Assembly (NCBI RefSeq): GCF_000484535.1 | Contig: NC_022600.1 | Coordinates: forward strand, 1,798,001 to 1,862,000 | Reading direction: 5' to 3' | DNA: 64,000 bases | DNA from: Gloeobacter kilaueensis JS1 | GTDB taxonomy: Bacteria > Cyanobacteriota > Cyanobacteriia > Gloeobacterales > Gloeobacteraceae | In this document: positions 17,960 through 26,385 of the stretch, piece after piece | Layout of the letters: every line of letters starts with the position of its first letter | How positions within the stretch are numbered: the stretch's first letter is position 1 | Translations under genes and position numbers: made by a program | The notes under the pieces: model-generated | What the model saw: only the letters and a program-made list of their open reading frames with translations | Database searches by the model: none | Told to the model about the DNA's origin: nothing

Positions 17960-19033
17960 ATGCTGCCACCCGATGCAAACCCAGAGGCCAAGCAGACACT
18001 GTCCCGCCGCCGATTCGCTGTTCTGGCTCTGGCGGCAGGTGCTTTCGGACGGGCCGCACCCGCCGCCGCTGAAGACTTGCTCAGCTTTGGTCGGGACCAG
18101 CCCTTTTTTAGCTTCCATAGCGGCTTCTGGCTGAGCCTGCACCACTTTCTCTACCAGCATGGCGAATACCGCAAGTTCCTGAGCAACTCCACTCTTCCAG
18201 GCACCAGGGCGGCGGCTTACCGAAAGGCTCTGGCTGAAATCGACCTGCTGCCCCTTTCCCATCGACGCATCTGGAATAGCACCGTGGCAGAATACCAGGA
18301 CCATTGGGCAGGCAAGGATCTGTTGTTCGACGACAGCCTCTTTGGCACCAAGATGGTACTCATTGCCACTCCCGACAGCCAACCTCCACAAAAAATCGCC
18401 CTGCCCGAAAACCTGCACACAGCTTTGACCACTGCTGCTCCCATCTACCGCAAAACCTGGTGGCCGACTCACATGCGCCAGAGCCGCCTCTGGGTCTCAA
18501 AGCTGATGCCAGGGCTGAAGAAGTACGGTCCGACGATCCAGAAACGGCTTGTTTCTCTTTACCAGCAACCCCGGCCTACGAAGGGCCAGGTACCAATCGA
18601 ACTCGTCCCCTATGCCCGCAGATTCAACGCCTACACCACAACCGAACCGACTGTGATTGTCCTCTCTACGGGCCCTGGCGACATCTCAGGCTGGGCAGCG
18701 CTGGAAACGGTCTTTCACGAGGTTTCCCACGGCATCCTCAGCGACGAGGGGCCGATTCTGACCGCGTTCGCAAATCTCTGCAAAGCGAAGAACGCACCGG
18801 TGCCCGAAGGCTTCGAGCACGCTCTGATCTTTTACACCACGAGCGAAGTGGTAAGGCAGGAGCTGGCTCGGGACGGCATCGCCTACAGCCCATTCTGGAA
18901 TCAGGATTTCTACGAGCGCGTGGGCTGGAGCAACTACGATCGGGTTTTGAAGGCGTTCTGGCAAAGCTACATTGACGGCAGGAGCGCCATGGAACCGGTG
19001 GTGGCGAAGATGTTTGAGGGTCTGGTGTCGTGA
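17960..19033 (+). CDS. TAT-exported protein with HExxH zinc-protease motif
   Basis: A 357-residue protein with a twin-arginine signal (SRRRFAVLALAAGAF, cleavage likely after PAAA near residue 42). HEVSH at residues 253-257 is a gluzincin-type zinc motif, in TVFHEVSHGIL. A downstream Glu ligand is plausible in VRQELARDG near 298 but not certain. I do not recognise the family. The DNA from about 35 bp upstream through the first third of the gene is duplicated at 29042-29352, where it is broken. The gene is about 118 nt after the NERD gene and may be cargo of the element. Secreted or periplasmic location is inferred from the signal. Confidence 0.7.
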   Translation: MLPPDANPEAKQTLSRRRFAVLALAAGAFGRAAPAAAEDLLSFGRDQPFFSFHSGFWLSLHHFLYQHGEYRKFLSNSTLPGTRAAAYRKALAEIDLLPLSHRRIWNSTVAEYQDHWAGKDLLFDDSLFGTKMVLIATPDSQPPQKIALPENLHTALTTAAPIYRKTWWPTHMRQSRLWVSKLMPGLKKYGPTIQKRLVSLYQQPRPTKGQVPIELVPYARRFNAYTTTEPTVIVLSTGPGDISGWAALETVFHEVSHGILSDEGPILTAFANLCKAKNAPVPEGFEHALIFYTTSEVVRQELARDGIAYSPFWNQDFYERVGWSNYDRVLKAFWQSYIDGRSAMEPVVAKMFEGLVS

Positions 19034-19187
19034 GAGCCTATGGACAAGGGGTAGTGGGCTGAAAGCTGCAGCCAGGGATCACATAGTCTTTCTATTCTCA
19101 ATCCAGGTTGCTGAAACTATCGCACAGCCTTGATCGTAGCGATCTATCCTTGAGAAAGAGGATTGTATGCTTCCGGACCCTGACCCC

Positions 19188-20039
19188 TTATAGCCCGAAC
19201 CGTTTCCGCATCTCGTCGGTGCGTGCCCAGGCGGCTCCGGGGAGCAGGCGGATGATCTGATCGAACACGGCGATGAAGGATGCTCGTGCCGCCGCCTCGT
19301 CGAAGGTCTCCCGCTCGTCGGCGGCAAGCAACGGGCGCACATCGGCCATAAAGTTGCGCTCATCCAGCTTTTCGAACATGCGCTGTTCGGCCTGCGCCCT
19401 GGATATGACTGTCTCGGTCGCCATCAGGTAGCGACCAAAAAGATCGACAACTTTCTGCACGTCGAGCGCCTCGAAGATCGCCAGCGCGTGCGAAAGGTCG
19501 ATGAGATCGCGGCCCTTCTTGCGCTGGAGCAGCGCGCGAAGCTTGGTGGCCAGTAACTCCTCGTCGGAGAATATCGGGATGTCAGCCGCGCCCGAGAACC
19601 ACGGGTTCTCGACCTTGAAGGGGCGCAACTGGATCGGATCATAGGCTTCCCGCTCACGCGTGTTGATTTCGATCTTGAGCCGGATGGGAGTCTTATCCTC
19701 TCCCTCAATCACGTACCTGAACTTCGGGGCGACGGGGCTTTGATCGAATTTCGGCTGTCCCAGCCACGGATCGAGAACGTCATGCACGTGGTCCAGGACC
19801 GGGCGAATGGGGCCGCCGGTGGTGCGCACCAGGTCAATGTCTTCCGAATAGCGCAGCGGTTTTGGCAGATGCAGCTTGTTGAGCGCCGTTCCGCCACGGA
19901 ACCGCAGCTGCTGGGCAAGGAAGGAATCGCCGAACAACGCAACGAGCGCGCGGCTGATGATGAGATCCTGTTCGACCTGCCGCTGTTCTGCCCACGGAGC
20001 CTGCCCTGACCACGCGATGATGTTCTGCGCCGGAATCAT
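19188..20039 (-). CDS. abiEii: AbiEii-type nucleotidyltransferase toxin
   Basis: A 283-residue protein of the AbiEii/AbiGii family. FRGGTALNKLHLPKPLRYSEDIDLV (in two parts near residues 46-70) carries the GG and DxD residues of the DNA polymerase beta nucleotidyltransferase fold, followed by RLKIEINTRE near 117 and LATKLRALLQRKKGRDLIDL near 160-180. Toxins of this family transfer nucleotides to tRNA (known for MenT relatives). The ATG at 20039 overlaps the antitoxin stop in ATGA, so the pair is translationally coupled. It may act as phage defence through abortive infection or as a stabiliser of the mobile region. Confidence 0.88.
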   Translation of the reverse strand: MIPAQNIIAWSGQAPWAEQRQVEQDLIISRALVALFGDSFLAQQLRFRGGTALNKLHLPKPLRYSEDIDLVRTTGGPIRPVLDHVHDVLDPWLGQPKFDQSPVAPKFRYVIEGEDKTPIRLKIEINTREREAYDPIQLRPFKVENPWFSGAADIPIFSDEELLATKLRALLQRKKGRDLIDLSHALAIFEALDVQKVVDLFGRYLMATETVISRAQAEQRMFEKLDERNFMADVRPLLAADERETFDEAAARASFIAVFDQIIRLLPGAAWARTDEMRKRFGL

Positions 20040-20884
20040 TCGTCGATCTCTGGCAGGTGCTGCACCACGACGCGCCAGCGTGCGTTTTTCTCGGCAGGCT
20101 CGCCTTGGGTGGACACGATCTTGTCCTTGCGCCGCGCCGGATCGAGCTTCACCCACGGGACGGAAGACTGCTCGAATAGCTGGCGGTGCAGAGCTTCCGC
20201 TGCCGCCGCATGTCCAAGGTGATCTAGCAGGTAGCCAAGCCGCTGGACGGTCGCCCGCTCGAAATGCGGGGCGATGAGCGCTAGCTTCTCGCCGTCGATC
20301 TTCTCACCGAGATCGACAAGCACCGTCGCCACGGCATCGAAGCCGCCCGCCCCATGAACATAGCGGATCAGATCAAGACAGGTGAGTTCAACCGATGACA
20401 CCGCCATGCTGCCGGTGTCGGTTTTGCGACGCTCGACGGCAGACAGGACAGGCTCCATCTCCTTGCGAAAATAGAACACGATGTAAGACCGCCCGGCGCG
20501 GATTTTGGGAAGCTGCCTGTCCGTGACGACTTGAAATTCCATGACGGCGTGATGCGTCGCGCCGTGCAACTCGGCTGCCTTGAGCAGGCCGACGTAGTAG
20601 GGCCTGCCCTCATGCCGCATCAGGTCGTCGATATACCAGCTTGGCGGCGGGGCCTCCCAGGAAAGGAACTGGGGCGGCACCACCACGTAGAATCCGTGGC
20701 GAGGACTAAGCAGCATATGTTTGCGCCGGAGACGCGCCGCGCTTTTCAAGAAGGCGGCGTCGGAAAGCCGCACGGCCTCCAGGGCTTCACCTCGCGTGAA
20801 GGAAACGCGCCCGCCCGCCTGTAGGTGGGTGAGGTAGTCGGGAAGGCTGGCACGGCTTTTTAGCATCATATTGAGATTTAGCAC
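20036..20884 (-). CDS. abiEi: AbiEi-type antitoxin with N-terminal winged helix
   Basis: A 282-residue partner of the AbiEii toxin. The N-terminal 80 residues (TRGEALEAVRLSDAAFLKSAARLRRKHML in parts) form a winged-helix-like region as in AbiEi. The middle has YYVGLLKAAELHGATHHAVMEFQVVTDR, the conserved AbiEi core, and VSSVELTCLDLIRY near 165. AbiEi neutralises the toxin and represses its own operon by binding inverted repeats in the promoter. A matching palindrome lies 16 nt upstream (20901-20935). Several Met codons occur near the start; the first is used here. Confidence 0.87.
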   Translation of the reverse strand: MLNLNMMLKSRASLPDYLTHLQAGGRVSFTRGEALEAVRLSDAAFLKSAARLRRKHMLLSPRHGFYVVVPPQFLSWEAPPPSWYIDDLMRHEGRPYYVGLLKAAELHGATHHAVMEFQVVTDRQLPKIRAGRSYIVFYFRKEMEPVLSAVERRKTDTGSMAVSSVELTCLDLIRYVHGAGGFDAVATVLVDLGEKIDGEKLALIAPHFERATVQRLGYLLDHLGHAAAAEALHRQLFEQSSVPWVKLDPARRKDKIVSTQGEPAEKNARWRVVVQHLPEIDE

Positions 20885-20900
20885 TTAAACGTCCATATTT

Positions 20901-20935
20901 CAATATGACGCTTGGTGTTCTTAAGCGTCATATTG
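20901..20935 (-). promoter_or_regulatory. Palindromic operator upstream of the abiE operon
   Basis: CAATATGACGCTT (20901-20913) and AAGCGTCATATTG (20923-20935) are perfect 13-bp inverted copies, separated by 9 nt. They lie just before the antitoxin start, where AbiEi is known to bind paired repeats to repress its own operon. A further CATATTG occurs a few bases to the right as a possible half site. The repeats are directly visible; AbiEi binding is inferred. Confidence 0.75.
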
Positions 20936-21023
20936 GCAATTCACCCATATTGTCCAAAAAAGGAGGCCGTCAATTTTCGGGGGGTGGGTAGCCCAATGCA
21001 TCGCTTCGATTGCTCTGTGCCGC

Positions 21024-21497
21024 TCAATACACGCCGGGGAAGAACTTACCCACTCGTCGCCGGTAGTTTTCATACTCTAGAAATCGCTCCTGAAGCCAGG
21101 CTTCCTCCCGGCTTGCTTTACCATCGAGCAGCCACAACAGCACAGCACTCAAAGCCAATCGGGCAGGACTGTTGGTCCAGAGGGCGACTCCCAAACAGAC
21201 GAGCATCAGTCCGGTATAGAGCGGGTGGCGCACCAGAGCATAGAGGCCACTCGTCACCAGCTGGCCATCAGGTACAGGCCGGGGAAAAGGAGATAGGTTA
21301 CGCCCAAGTCCGCTCACTGCCAGCAGCAACACCAGCGAGCCCAGAGCGGTGAGTAGCCCACCGAGGAGGGTCCATAGTGCTCCCAGCGGCCAGGGCGTGC
21401 TTGCGCCAGGAGCGAGGACGAACAGTCCCAGCACCAGACCTTGAGCAATGACCCATCCCTCGCCGCGCTCTCCCATGATTGAACTGTATACCGTCAC
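21024..21497 (-). CDS. Membrane methyltransferase of the ICMT/PEMT-like family
   Basis: A 157-residue protein with about four membrane segments. The C-terminal part has LVTSGLYALVRHPLYTGLMLVCLG and a later REEAWLQERFLEYENYRRRVGKFFP, the RHP and E..L motifs of isoprenylcysteine carboxyl methyltransferase-like and NnrU/PEMT-like bacterial proteins that use SAM at the membrane. Start is either GTG 21497 or ATG 21476; the second begins nearer the first membrane helix. Substrate unknown. It stands alone between the abiE region and a short hypothetical gene. Confidence 0.75.
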   Translation of the reverse strand: MTVYSSIMGERGEGWVIAQGLVLGLFVLAPGASTPWPLGALWTLLGGLLTALGSLVLLLAVSGLGRNLSPFPRPVPDGQLVTSGLYALVRHPLYTGLMLVCLGVALWTNSPARLALSAVLLWLLDGKASREEAWLQERFLEYENYRRRVGKFFPGVY

Positions 21498-21568
21498 TCG
21501 CTCTCACGGGATGGATGTGGAGTCTGAAGTTGGTGGACCGGCTACTCGAAGCTCTGGTCCGTCGCTCG

Positions 21569-21775
21569 CTATGAATTGGACCTGAGATACTTCTCGATTA
21601 ACTGCAGAGCTTCGAGCTTCGGTCGCAGTTCCCGATTTTTGAAAGCGCTGTGCAGGTAGTTGACCGCCTGAGTCCATGGGTCTGCCGATGCAGATATTCT
21701 GGCAATCTCACTTTCAGCAACGCCTGCGAGCCGCATTGCCTCGAGTAGAGATGTCACCGGCACGCTCCTTTTCAC
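21569..21775 (-). CDS. Small hypothetical protein
   Basis: A 68-residue helical, charged open frame (SLLEAMRLAGVAESEIARIS, then a Lys/Glu/Leu-rich tail). No family recognised. The DNA upstream has purine-rich sequence but no clear ribosome binding site. It could be a small regulator or phage remnant; support as a real gene is modest. Confidence 0.4.
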   Translation of the reverse strand: MKRSVPVTSLLEAMRLAGVAESEIARISASADPWTQAVNYLHSAFKNRELRPKLEALQLIEKYLRSNS

Positions 21776-22315
21776 TGGAGAAACCCATCATGATTTTCAG
21801 TCCTGACTGGCAGCAGTGGAGGTCGGCTCCGCTAATTCATATGTGACTTCCAACAGCTACAGAATTTTCAGTGTGACCACAGATTCATCCCTGCTCTTCT
21901 GTGATGAGGCAGCTAGGACGGACGGGGAAGCTCATCCAGCAGTGACAGTCATTCGGTAGATTCAGCCGAAATTTCGTCTATCAGCGGCGCACGACTTCTT
22001 AGAAGGACGTACCTGCTCTTTATTCGAGAGACATCGATACCGGATGTCTGCTGTGAGCAACAGCCTATCACGCCAGATAACGCTCGAATAGAGGCAAAAA
22101 GCAGCAACATTCATGCACTCATTTGTGCTGAGATGCTTTCATTCTATAGTTTCAGATTCATCTACAACTAAAGTATAAAGATCGACAAAAATCTGTGGAA
22201 CTCCTTGCGAAGTTGCATCCCTTAGACTAAGGTTGACAGTCAGGTTACCTCAATACAGATTTATCAGCTGCCCCCCCGCCAGCGCGACTGCAATTGTGTT
22301 TTGGACAATGCGTTC
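21776..22315. other. Gene-free 540-bp AT-richer region
   Basis: No gene, RNA or repeat that I can support. It is AT-richer than the flanks and precedes the JmjC-type gene. TTGACA occurs at 22233-22238, a possible -35 element, but I could not identify a good -10 partner. It probably holds the promoter for the oxygenase-peptide unit. Confidence 0.35.
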
Positions 22316-23572
22316 ATGATCACCACGTTTCAGGAAGTCATTTTCCCTATCTCGGTAGACGATTTTCTACATCGCTACTGGGAGAGAGAACCTCTGTACA
22401 TTTTCAGAGATAATCCGTATTACTACAATGGCTTGATCAATTTTGATGATTTCGAGCAGCTAATTCTTTCGACATGGCCAGGCCCAGAGAACATCCTGGC
22501 TTCAAGGATCGATCCGCTCAGCGGTCTTGGGCACTACAAGAACTACTCTGCCGACGACCCGCACGCCATATCGAAGATCCTGTTCGATTACGCCTCGGGT
22601 TTCACGATCGCGCTGTTTGGCCTGACCAAACGCAGTCAGGCCGTCCATCAGCTCGTCCGCAGTGCTGAGCAATTGCTGCTGGGCACAGGCAGCGCCGGTC
22701 TGTACGCGAAAGCCGGAGAACCGCAGGGCTTCAGAATCCATAAAGATCCCCATGACTCCTACGTCCTTCAGCTTGAAGGGATCAAGCAGTGGACAATCTA
22801 CGAACCTCAGCGCCTGTTCCCCATTCCACATGATGACGATTCTTACGAGGTCGATGAGAGCACTCTCGGCTCGTCCATCCTGCAAGTCGAGCTGCATCCT
22901 GGAGATATGCTCTACGTGCCGCGAGGATTTGTACATGAAGTTAGAAGTAATGCTGCTGCCCTGAGCCTGTCGCTCATCTTCAGGAGCTGCAAGCGGAGCG
23001 ACCTGCTGCAGGAAACCGTCAATCTCCTGATTGCCCGCAACCCGGAGCTGCGACGTAGTGTGCAAGGCAGTTTTGTGGCATTCACGCTGGAAAATCACCA
23101 GCATACCGTTCACAGCATTCGAGACGCCTGTTTGCAGGCTCTAAGCGATGAAGTCGTCGAGCAGGCGATCGAGAACATCAAACGTAACATGACCGGGACG
23201 ATCGTTCCGTCTCAACGCGGCAAATTTTCTCAAGCGCTTCGGGTTACCTCCCTTTCTCATTTTTCCGTTCTTCGCAAGCGTGAAGGAAACATCTTCCATC
23301 TTGAGAAAACACCAGCAGGTTTGATCCTAACTTTCCCTGGCGGCTGTATTTCTCTGCAGCCTGAACTGCTCACAATGCTCCGTTTCATTCTTGAGCGAGA
23401 ACAATTCACCCTCGACGAGTTGTCTGGCACCTGCGGCCATGAACTGGCTCTGCCGCTGGTTCAGCGGCTGGTTATTGAAGGATTTTTGTTCGTTGAGGAC
23501 AGTCTCACTCCGATTCTTCCCGGAGCAGAATCTTCAAACTCCAGCGGTCTACTTTGCACTGATTCACCTTGA
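22316..23572 (+). CDS. JmjC/Cupin_4-type iron and 2-oxoglutarate-dependent oxygenase (ROXA-like)
   Basis: A 418-residue protein. The jelly-roll core holds H142-x-D144 (in FRIHKDPHDSYVLQLEGIKQW) and a distal H207 (in YVPRGFVHEV), the facial triad of JmjC hydroxylases. IKQWTIYEP after the HxD is typical of the Cupin_4/ROXA group. The C-terminal 150 residues look like the dimer and winged-helix parts of ribosomal oxygenases. ATG 22316 is preferred to TTG 22301. The next gene, 7 nt downstream, encodes a small Pro-rich peptide. Most bacterial members hydroxylate ribosomal protein residues, but several act on peptide natural products, so the neighbour is a plausible substrate. Fold and triad are well supported; substrate is inferred. 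Confidence 0.82.
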   Translation: MITTFQEVIFPISVDDFLHRYWEREPLYIFRDNPYYYNGLINFDDFEQLILSTWPGPENILASRIDPLSGLGHYKNYSADDPHAISKILFDYASGFTIALFGLTKRSQAVHQLVRSAEQLLLGTGSAGLYAKAGEPQGFRIHKDPHDSYVLQLEGIKQWTIYEPQRLFPIPHDDDSYEVDESTLGSSILQVELHPGDMLYVPRGFVHEVRSNAAALSLSLIFRSCKRSDLLQETVNLLIARNPELRRSVQGSFVAFTLENHQHTVHSIRDACLQALSDEVVEQAIENIKRNMTGTIVPSQRGKFSQALRVTSLSHFSVLRKREGNIFHLEKTPAGLILTFPGGCISLQPELLTMLRFILEREQFTLDELSGTCGHELALPLVQRLVIEGFLFVEDSLTPILPGAESSNSSGLLCTDSP

Positions 23573-23579
23573 GGTCGAG

Positions 23580-23927
23580 ATGAAGAGCATTCAGCGTGGT
23601 TTTTCGCTTGTAGCTGTTTTGACCAGCACTGTTGGTATCGTTACTGATGGTACTCATTCCCGCAAAGTTGTTGATGCTTCGGCTGACAGTTTTTTTGGAG
23701 AAAGATATCTTAGTCAGTCATTTCCCTCATTTCCCTGGACTATATCTATCCCTATGCCTAAGCCTCAGCCACAACAGCCATCAACAAATCCTGATCGCCC
23801 TGCACCCAAACCTGATCGCGTTTGTCCGCCAATGTGTCCTCCGCATGGAGGAGTTCCACATCTTCATCCTGATGAAAACAAACCATTCTTTACTGTTGCC
23901 AGTAGTGAGCTTCTGTCTCCCCCCTGA
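23580..23927 (+). CDS. Small Pro-rich peptide with a CPPMCPPHGG motif, possible oxygenase substrate
   Basis: A 115-residue protein starting 7 nt after the JmjC-type gene, with GAGGT as ribosome binding site. Residues about 8-22 are hydrophobic (FSLVAVLTSTVGIVT), which could be a weak signal or anchor. From residue 55 it is rich in Pro and Lys/Arg (PMPKPQPQQP...APKPDR), then CPPMCPPHGGVPHLHP. It has no homologue that I recognise. Pro, Asp and His residues are typical oxygenase targets, and tight coupling suggests it is modified by the neighbour. A ribosomally made peptide precursor or a small secreted metal-binding protein are both possible. Confidence 0.55.
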   Translation: MKSIQRGFSLVAVLTSTVGIVTDGTHSRKVVDASADSFFGERYLSQSFPSFPWTISIPMPKPQPQQPSTNPDRPAPKPDRVCPPMCPPHGGVPHLHPDENKPFFTVASSELLSPP

Positions 23928-23970
23928 TTGAGCATGGTCGTTCCATTCAAAACAGCCTTTGGTGAATTGT

Positions 23971-24810
23971 ATGAGCAGGAAACCGTTGCTTTCGAAAGGC
24001 ACCAATCGCTGGCAGACCCTTCTACAGCTTGTCGGATTGAGCCCGCAGCTTAATCTGCAGTTCACGGTGATTATCTTGTTCTGTGTGATGCTGCCTCTGG
24101 TCGTTCTCGCAGAACTGCAGTTCAGCTATTTCCGGCAGTCTCAGAAAGATTACAGCCTTTCGGGCTTAATTAGTGGTGTAAATACGGTGGAAGGTTACCT
24201 TTTCGAGCATAAAGGGTTGCTGCGCAACATGACTGCTCTTGCTGGGGCAGCCCTACCCACGGCTCAGGATGCCAAACCCCAGGCTATGCGTCTGCTTACC
24301 CAGAGCCTGATCAGTAGTCGATCGAGCTTTGCAGTTGTGATCGATGGCCAAGGGCATCTTGCTTATGGAATTGCCCAAGTTTTAAAAGACTCCTCCCTAC
24401 CGCAGCAACTGGCCCATCCTTCGATAAGGCTAGCTGGTCTCGGCTACCTGGATGACTTTGCCCAGATGCTACGCCAGAAAAACGGAAATCCGACTGAGGC
24501 TCTCTCGGCCACTCGATATGCCCTGGTACCTGTCCGCCAGAACTGCTCACTGCGGGAGCTAGCTGGTGTCAATGCTTCAGCCCGCCACATCAACTTCCTT
24601 CGCCTCTCAAAGCGAACTATAGATTGTCTTGGTTTGAGCAGCCAGTTGCTCGCAGATGAGAACCGCTCCCTGCCAGCCCTGGCCCTAGTTGCAGTTGAGC
24701 CCATCTCCAACAGCAAGGCTGGGCAGACTGTCTACATTCTCCAGGGGCTGCTACTCAACCATCTGAATGCGCTGCCAGAGTTTTTCACTGAGCACTTTGA
24801 TGCTGGATGA
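23971..24810 (+). pseudogene. Sensor protein with extracytoplasmic domain, truncated by the IS3 element
   Basis: An open frame of 279 residues with a cytoplasmic start, a long membrane segment (LQFTVIILFCVMLPLVVLAEL near residues 29-50) and a roughly 220-residue region resembling the extracytoplasmic part of a dCACHE-like receptor. The last codons (DAG stop) come from or abut the IS end at 24808, so the second membrane helix and the output domain (kinase, cyclase or chemotaxis) are missing. The output type cannot be known from this fragment. No continuation was found directly right of the insertion. The fold call is tentative. Confidence 0.5.
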
Positions 24811-24924
24811 GGTGGACCCCATTGTTTGGACAGCTTGAGGGCTTTGCTAAGTTATGCCCTGCTGGCCGACTTGGTCGTGTTTCCCTCTAGTTGGCTTTTC
24901 AGCCGTCTTTACATTATCCTCAAG

Positions 24925-25809
24925 TCAGTTGAGCGTCAATACCTCCTGCGCTTGCAAGCATGCCGTCACACTTCCTGCCTCATACACTGCCTGCGGCGTC
25001 AGGTAATGCAAGCTTTGATGCCGTCTTTCCCGGTTGTAGAAATGCAGGTACTCGCTGATATTTGCCTGTGCCTCCAATCCATTCATGTACACCTTAAGGT
25101 ACACCTCTTCGTACTTGAGCGACCTCCATAATCGCTCTACGAACACATTATCCAGACAGCGGCCACGCCCATTCATACTGATTTGGATGCCTTGATTTAG
25201 CAGCCTTCTTGTCCAGGGCTCGCTGGTGAACTGGCTACCCTGATCTGTGTTGAAGATCTCTGGTTTGCCAAAGGCAAGCGCTCCTTCCAGTGCCTCCAGA
25301 CAGAAGTGTGTGTCCATCGTGTTTGACAACTGCCAGGACAAGACAAAGCGACTGTGCCAGTCCATTACAGCGATCAGGTACAGAAAGCCTTTTGGCATCG
25401 GAATATATGTGATATCCGCACACCATACTTGATTGGAACGTACCACGGCTACGCCACGCAAAAGATAAGGCCAGAGCTGGCTGCCTTGTTCTCCCTTACT
25501 GGTGTTAGGCTTCTGGTAGATCGCTTCGATGCCCATCAACCCCATCAGCCGCTGAATCCGCTTGCGGCTCACCCGGTAGCCCTGGTCTCGCAACCACAGA
25601 GTCATACGTCTTGAACCGTAAGACGGTCTAAGCAGGTACTGTTTATCCAGCAGCGCCATCAGATGCAGGTCTTCTTCTGAGGCCATAGCTGGTCGGTAAT
25701 AGACAGAAGAGCGAGGCAAGTCTAACAATTGACATTGGTGAACAAGAGGCAGTGTACCCTCAGAACGTTCCAGCATTTCCATGCGAATGCTGCGGTTCAT
25801 CTGGCACAC
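24925..25809 (-). CDS. IS3-family transposase OrfB (DDE integrase domain)
   Basis: A 294-residue catalytic subunit. The DDE triad is visible in WCADITYIPMP (Asp), FNTDQGSQF (Asp) and NVFVERLWRSLKYEEVYL (Glu, 35 residues on, followed by the usual Arg/Lys). The N-terminal part carries the HTH_21 segment (LLDKQYLLRPSYGSRRMTLWL). It lies in the -1 frame relative to OrfA and is expected to be made as an OrfAB fusion through frameshifting. It may also start at ATG 25809 on its own. Confidence 0.93.
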   Translation of the reverse strand: MCQMNRSIRMEMLERSEGTLPLVHQCQLLDLPRSSVYYRPAMASEEDLHLMALLDKQYLLRPSYGSRRMTLWLRDQGYRVSRKRIQRLMGLMGIEAIYQKPNTSKGEQGSQLWPYLLRGVAVVRSNQVWCADITYIPMPKGFLYLIAVMDWHSRFVLSWQLSNTMDTHFCLEALEGALAFGKPEIFNTDQGSQFTSEPWTRRLLNQGIQISMNGRGRCLDNVFVERLWRSLKYEEVYLKVYMNGLEAQANISEYLHFYNRERRHQSLHYLTPQAVYEAGSVTACLQAQEVLTLN

Positions 25810-26081
25810 TTGCGCGCTAAAAAATCGCGTTCTACCTTCAGTTCACCAATCTGCCTGTACAACTCATCGACAGCTACCGTCTGCTGCGAATCTTTTGTGG
25901 CTCGTGGGCAGGCAAAAATGGAAGCGGCAGAATCAAGAAGTTGCTTTTTCCAGTGCGAGATCTGAACCGGATGTAATTCGTAGAACTTGGCCAATTCAGC
26001 AATCGTCTGCTCGCCCTTGATGGCATGGAGGGCGACTTTCGCTTTAAACTCAGGTGTGTACTTTTTGCGGCTTTGCGTCAT
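25797..26081 (-). CDS. IS3-family transposase OrfA (helix-turn-helix)
   Basis: A 94-residue DNA-binding subunit beginning MTQSRKKYTPEFKAKVALHA, with the IS3 HTH_Tnp_1 segment (TIAELAKFYELHPVQISHWKKQ) and a C-terminal leucine-zipper-like helix (VDELYRQIGELKVERDFL). It overlaps OrfB by 13 nt. A TTTTTTA heptamer lies near its end (25818-25824). Confidence 0.93.
   Translation of the reverse strand: MTQSRKKYTPEFKAKVALHAIKGEQTIAELAKFYELHPVQISHWKKQLLDSAASIFACPRATKDSQQTVAVDELYRQIGELKVERDFLARKCAR
25818..25824 (-). promoter_or_regulatory. Programmed -1 frameshift heptamer T-TTT-TTA in the IS3 element
   Basis: Read on the - strand, the OrfA frame has GAT TTT TTA, giving the heptamer T TTT TTA of the X XXY YYZ type, a few codons before the OrfA stop. 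A -1 shift from OrfA (codon starts at coordinates of residue class 2 modulo 3) gives exactly the OrfB frame (class 0), so the geometry fits programmed frameshifting. The stimulatory structure downstream was not assessed. Confidence 0.75.
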
Positions 26082-26159
26082 GGTCTGCTCCTACTGGTAT
26101 CAGTGTAGTGGAGCAGGCACATAACTTAGCTCGGTGTCCAGTTTTCCGGGTCCACCTCA

Positions 26160-26274
26160 GTTTGAGCGCTGCCGCGCATACCTTACAGAAGCTGTTCTGC
26201 GCACTTACGGTGATCCCGCTGAGGCAGAAGCCTTAGCCCAACTCCTGGAGTACTATGAGTTTGGCCTGCAGTAG
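26160..26274 (+). pseudogene. Orphan 3' gene fragment right of the IS element
   Basis: An open frame without a start runs from the IS edge to TAG at 26272-26274 (FERCRAYLTEAVLRTYGD, then a helical tail ending EFGLQ). It is a plausible C-terminal end of a gene whose 5' part was lost when the region rearranged. I could not connect it to the truncated sensor on the left. Confidence 0.35.
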
Positions 26275-26346
26275 ACTTCAATCTTAATTTTGAACACACC
26301 TGTACAGTGAGTTCGGGTTAAAATGCATCTGCAAGCTAATGAGCAG

Positions 26347-26380
26347 TAAGCTTATTTTTAAGCTTGCAAAAGTACAAAAG
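26347..26380. repeat. Imperfect direct repeat, left copy, containing AAGCTTA/TAAGCTT
   Basis: TAAGCTTATTTTTAAGCTTG followed by CAAAAGTACAAAAG. The sequence recurs with a few changes at 27970-28003, so the two copies bracket the DUF1778-GNAT pair and the gene at 27601. The core is itself an inverted repeat (AAGCTTA, 4 nt, TAAGCTT). Confidence 0.65.
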
Positions 26381-26385
26381 CTGGA

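Larger units (their letters stand above)
24808..26159 (-). mobile_element. IS3-family insertion sequence
   Basis: About 1352 bp. The ends TGAGGTGGACCC (24808-24819) and GGGTCCACCTCA (26148-26159) are perfect 12-bp inverted repeats, with TGGACA/TGTCCA matching further inside. It encodes OrfA and OrfB on the - strand in overlapping frames with a slippery heptamer. I see no matching 3-4 bp target duplication (GGA or TGGA on the left, GTT or GTTT on the right), so the flanks may have been rearranged. It cuts the sensor gene at 23971. Confidence 0.9.
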
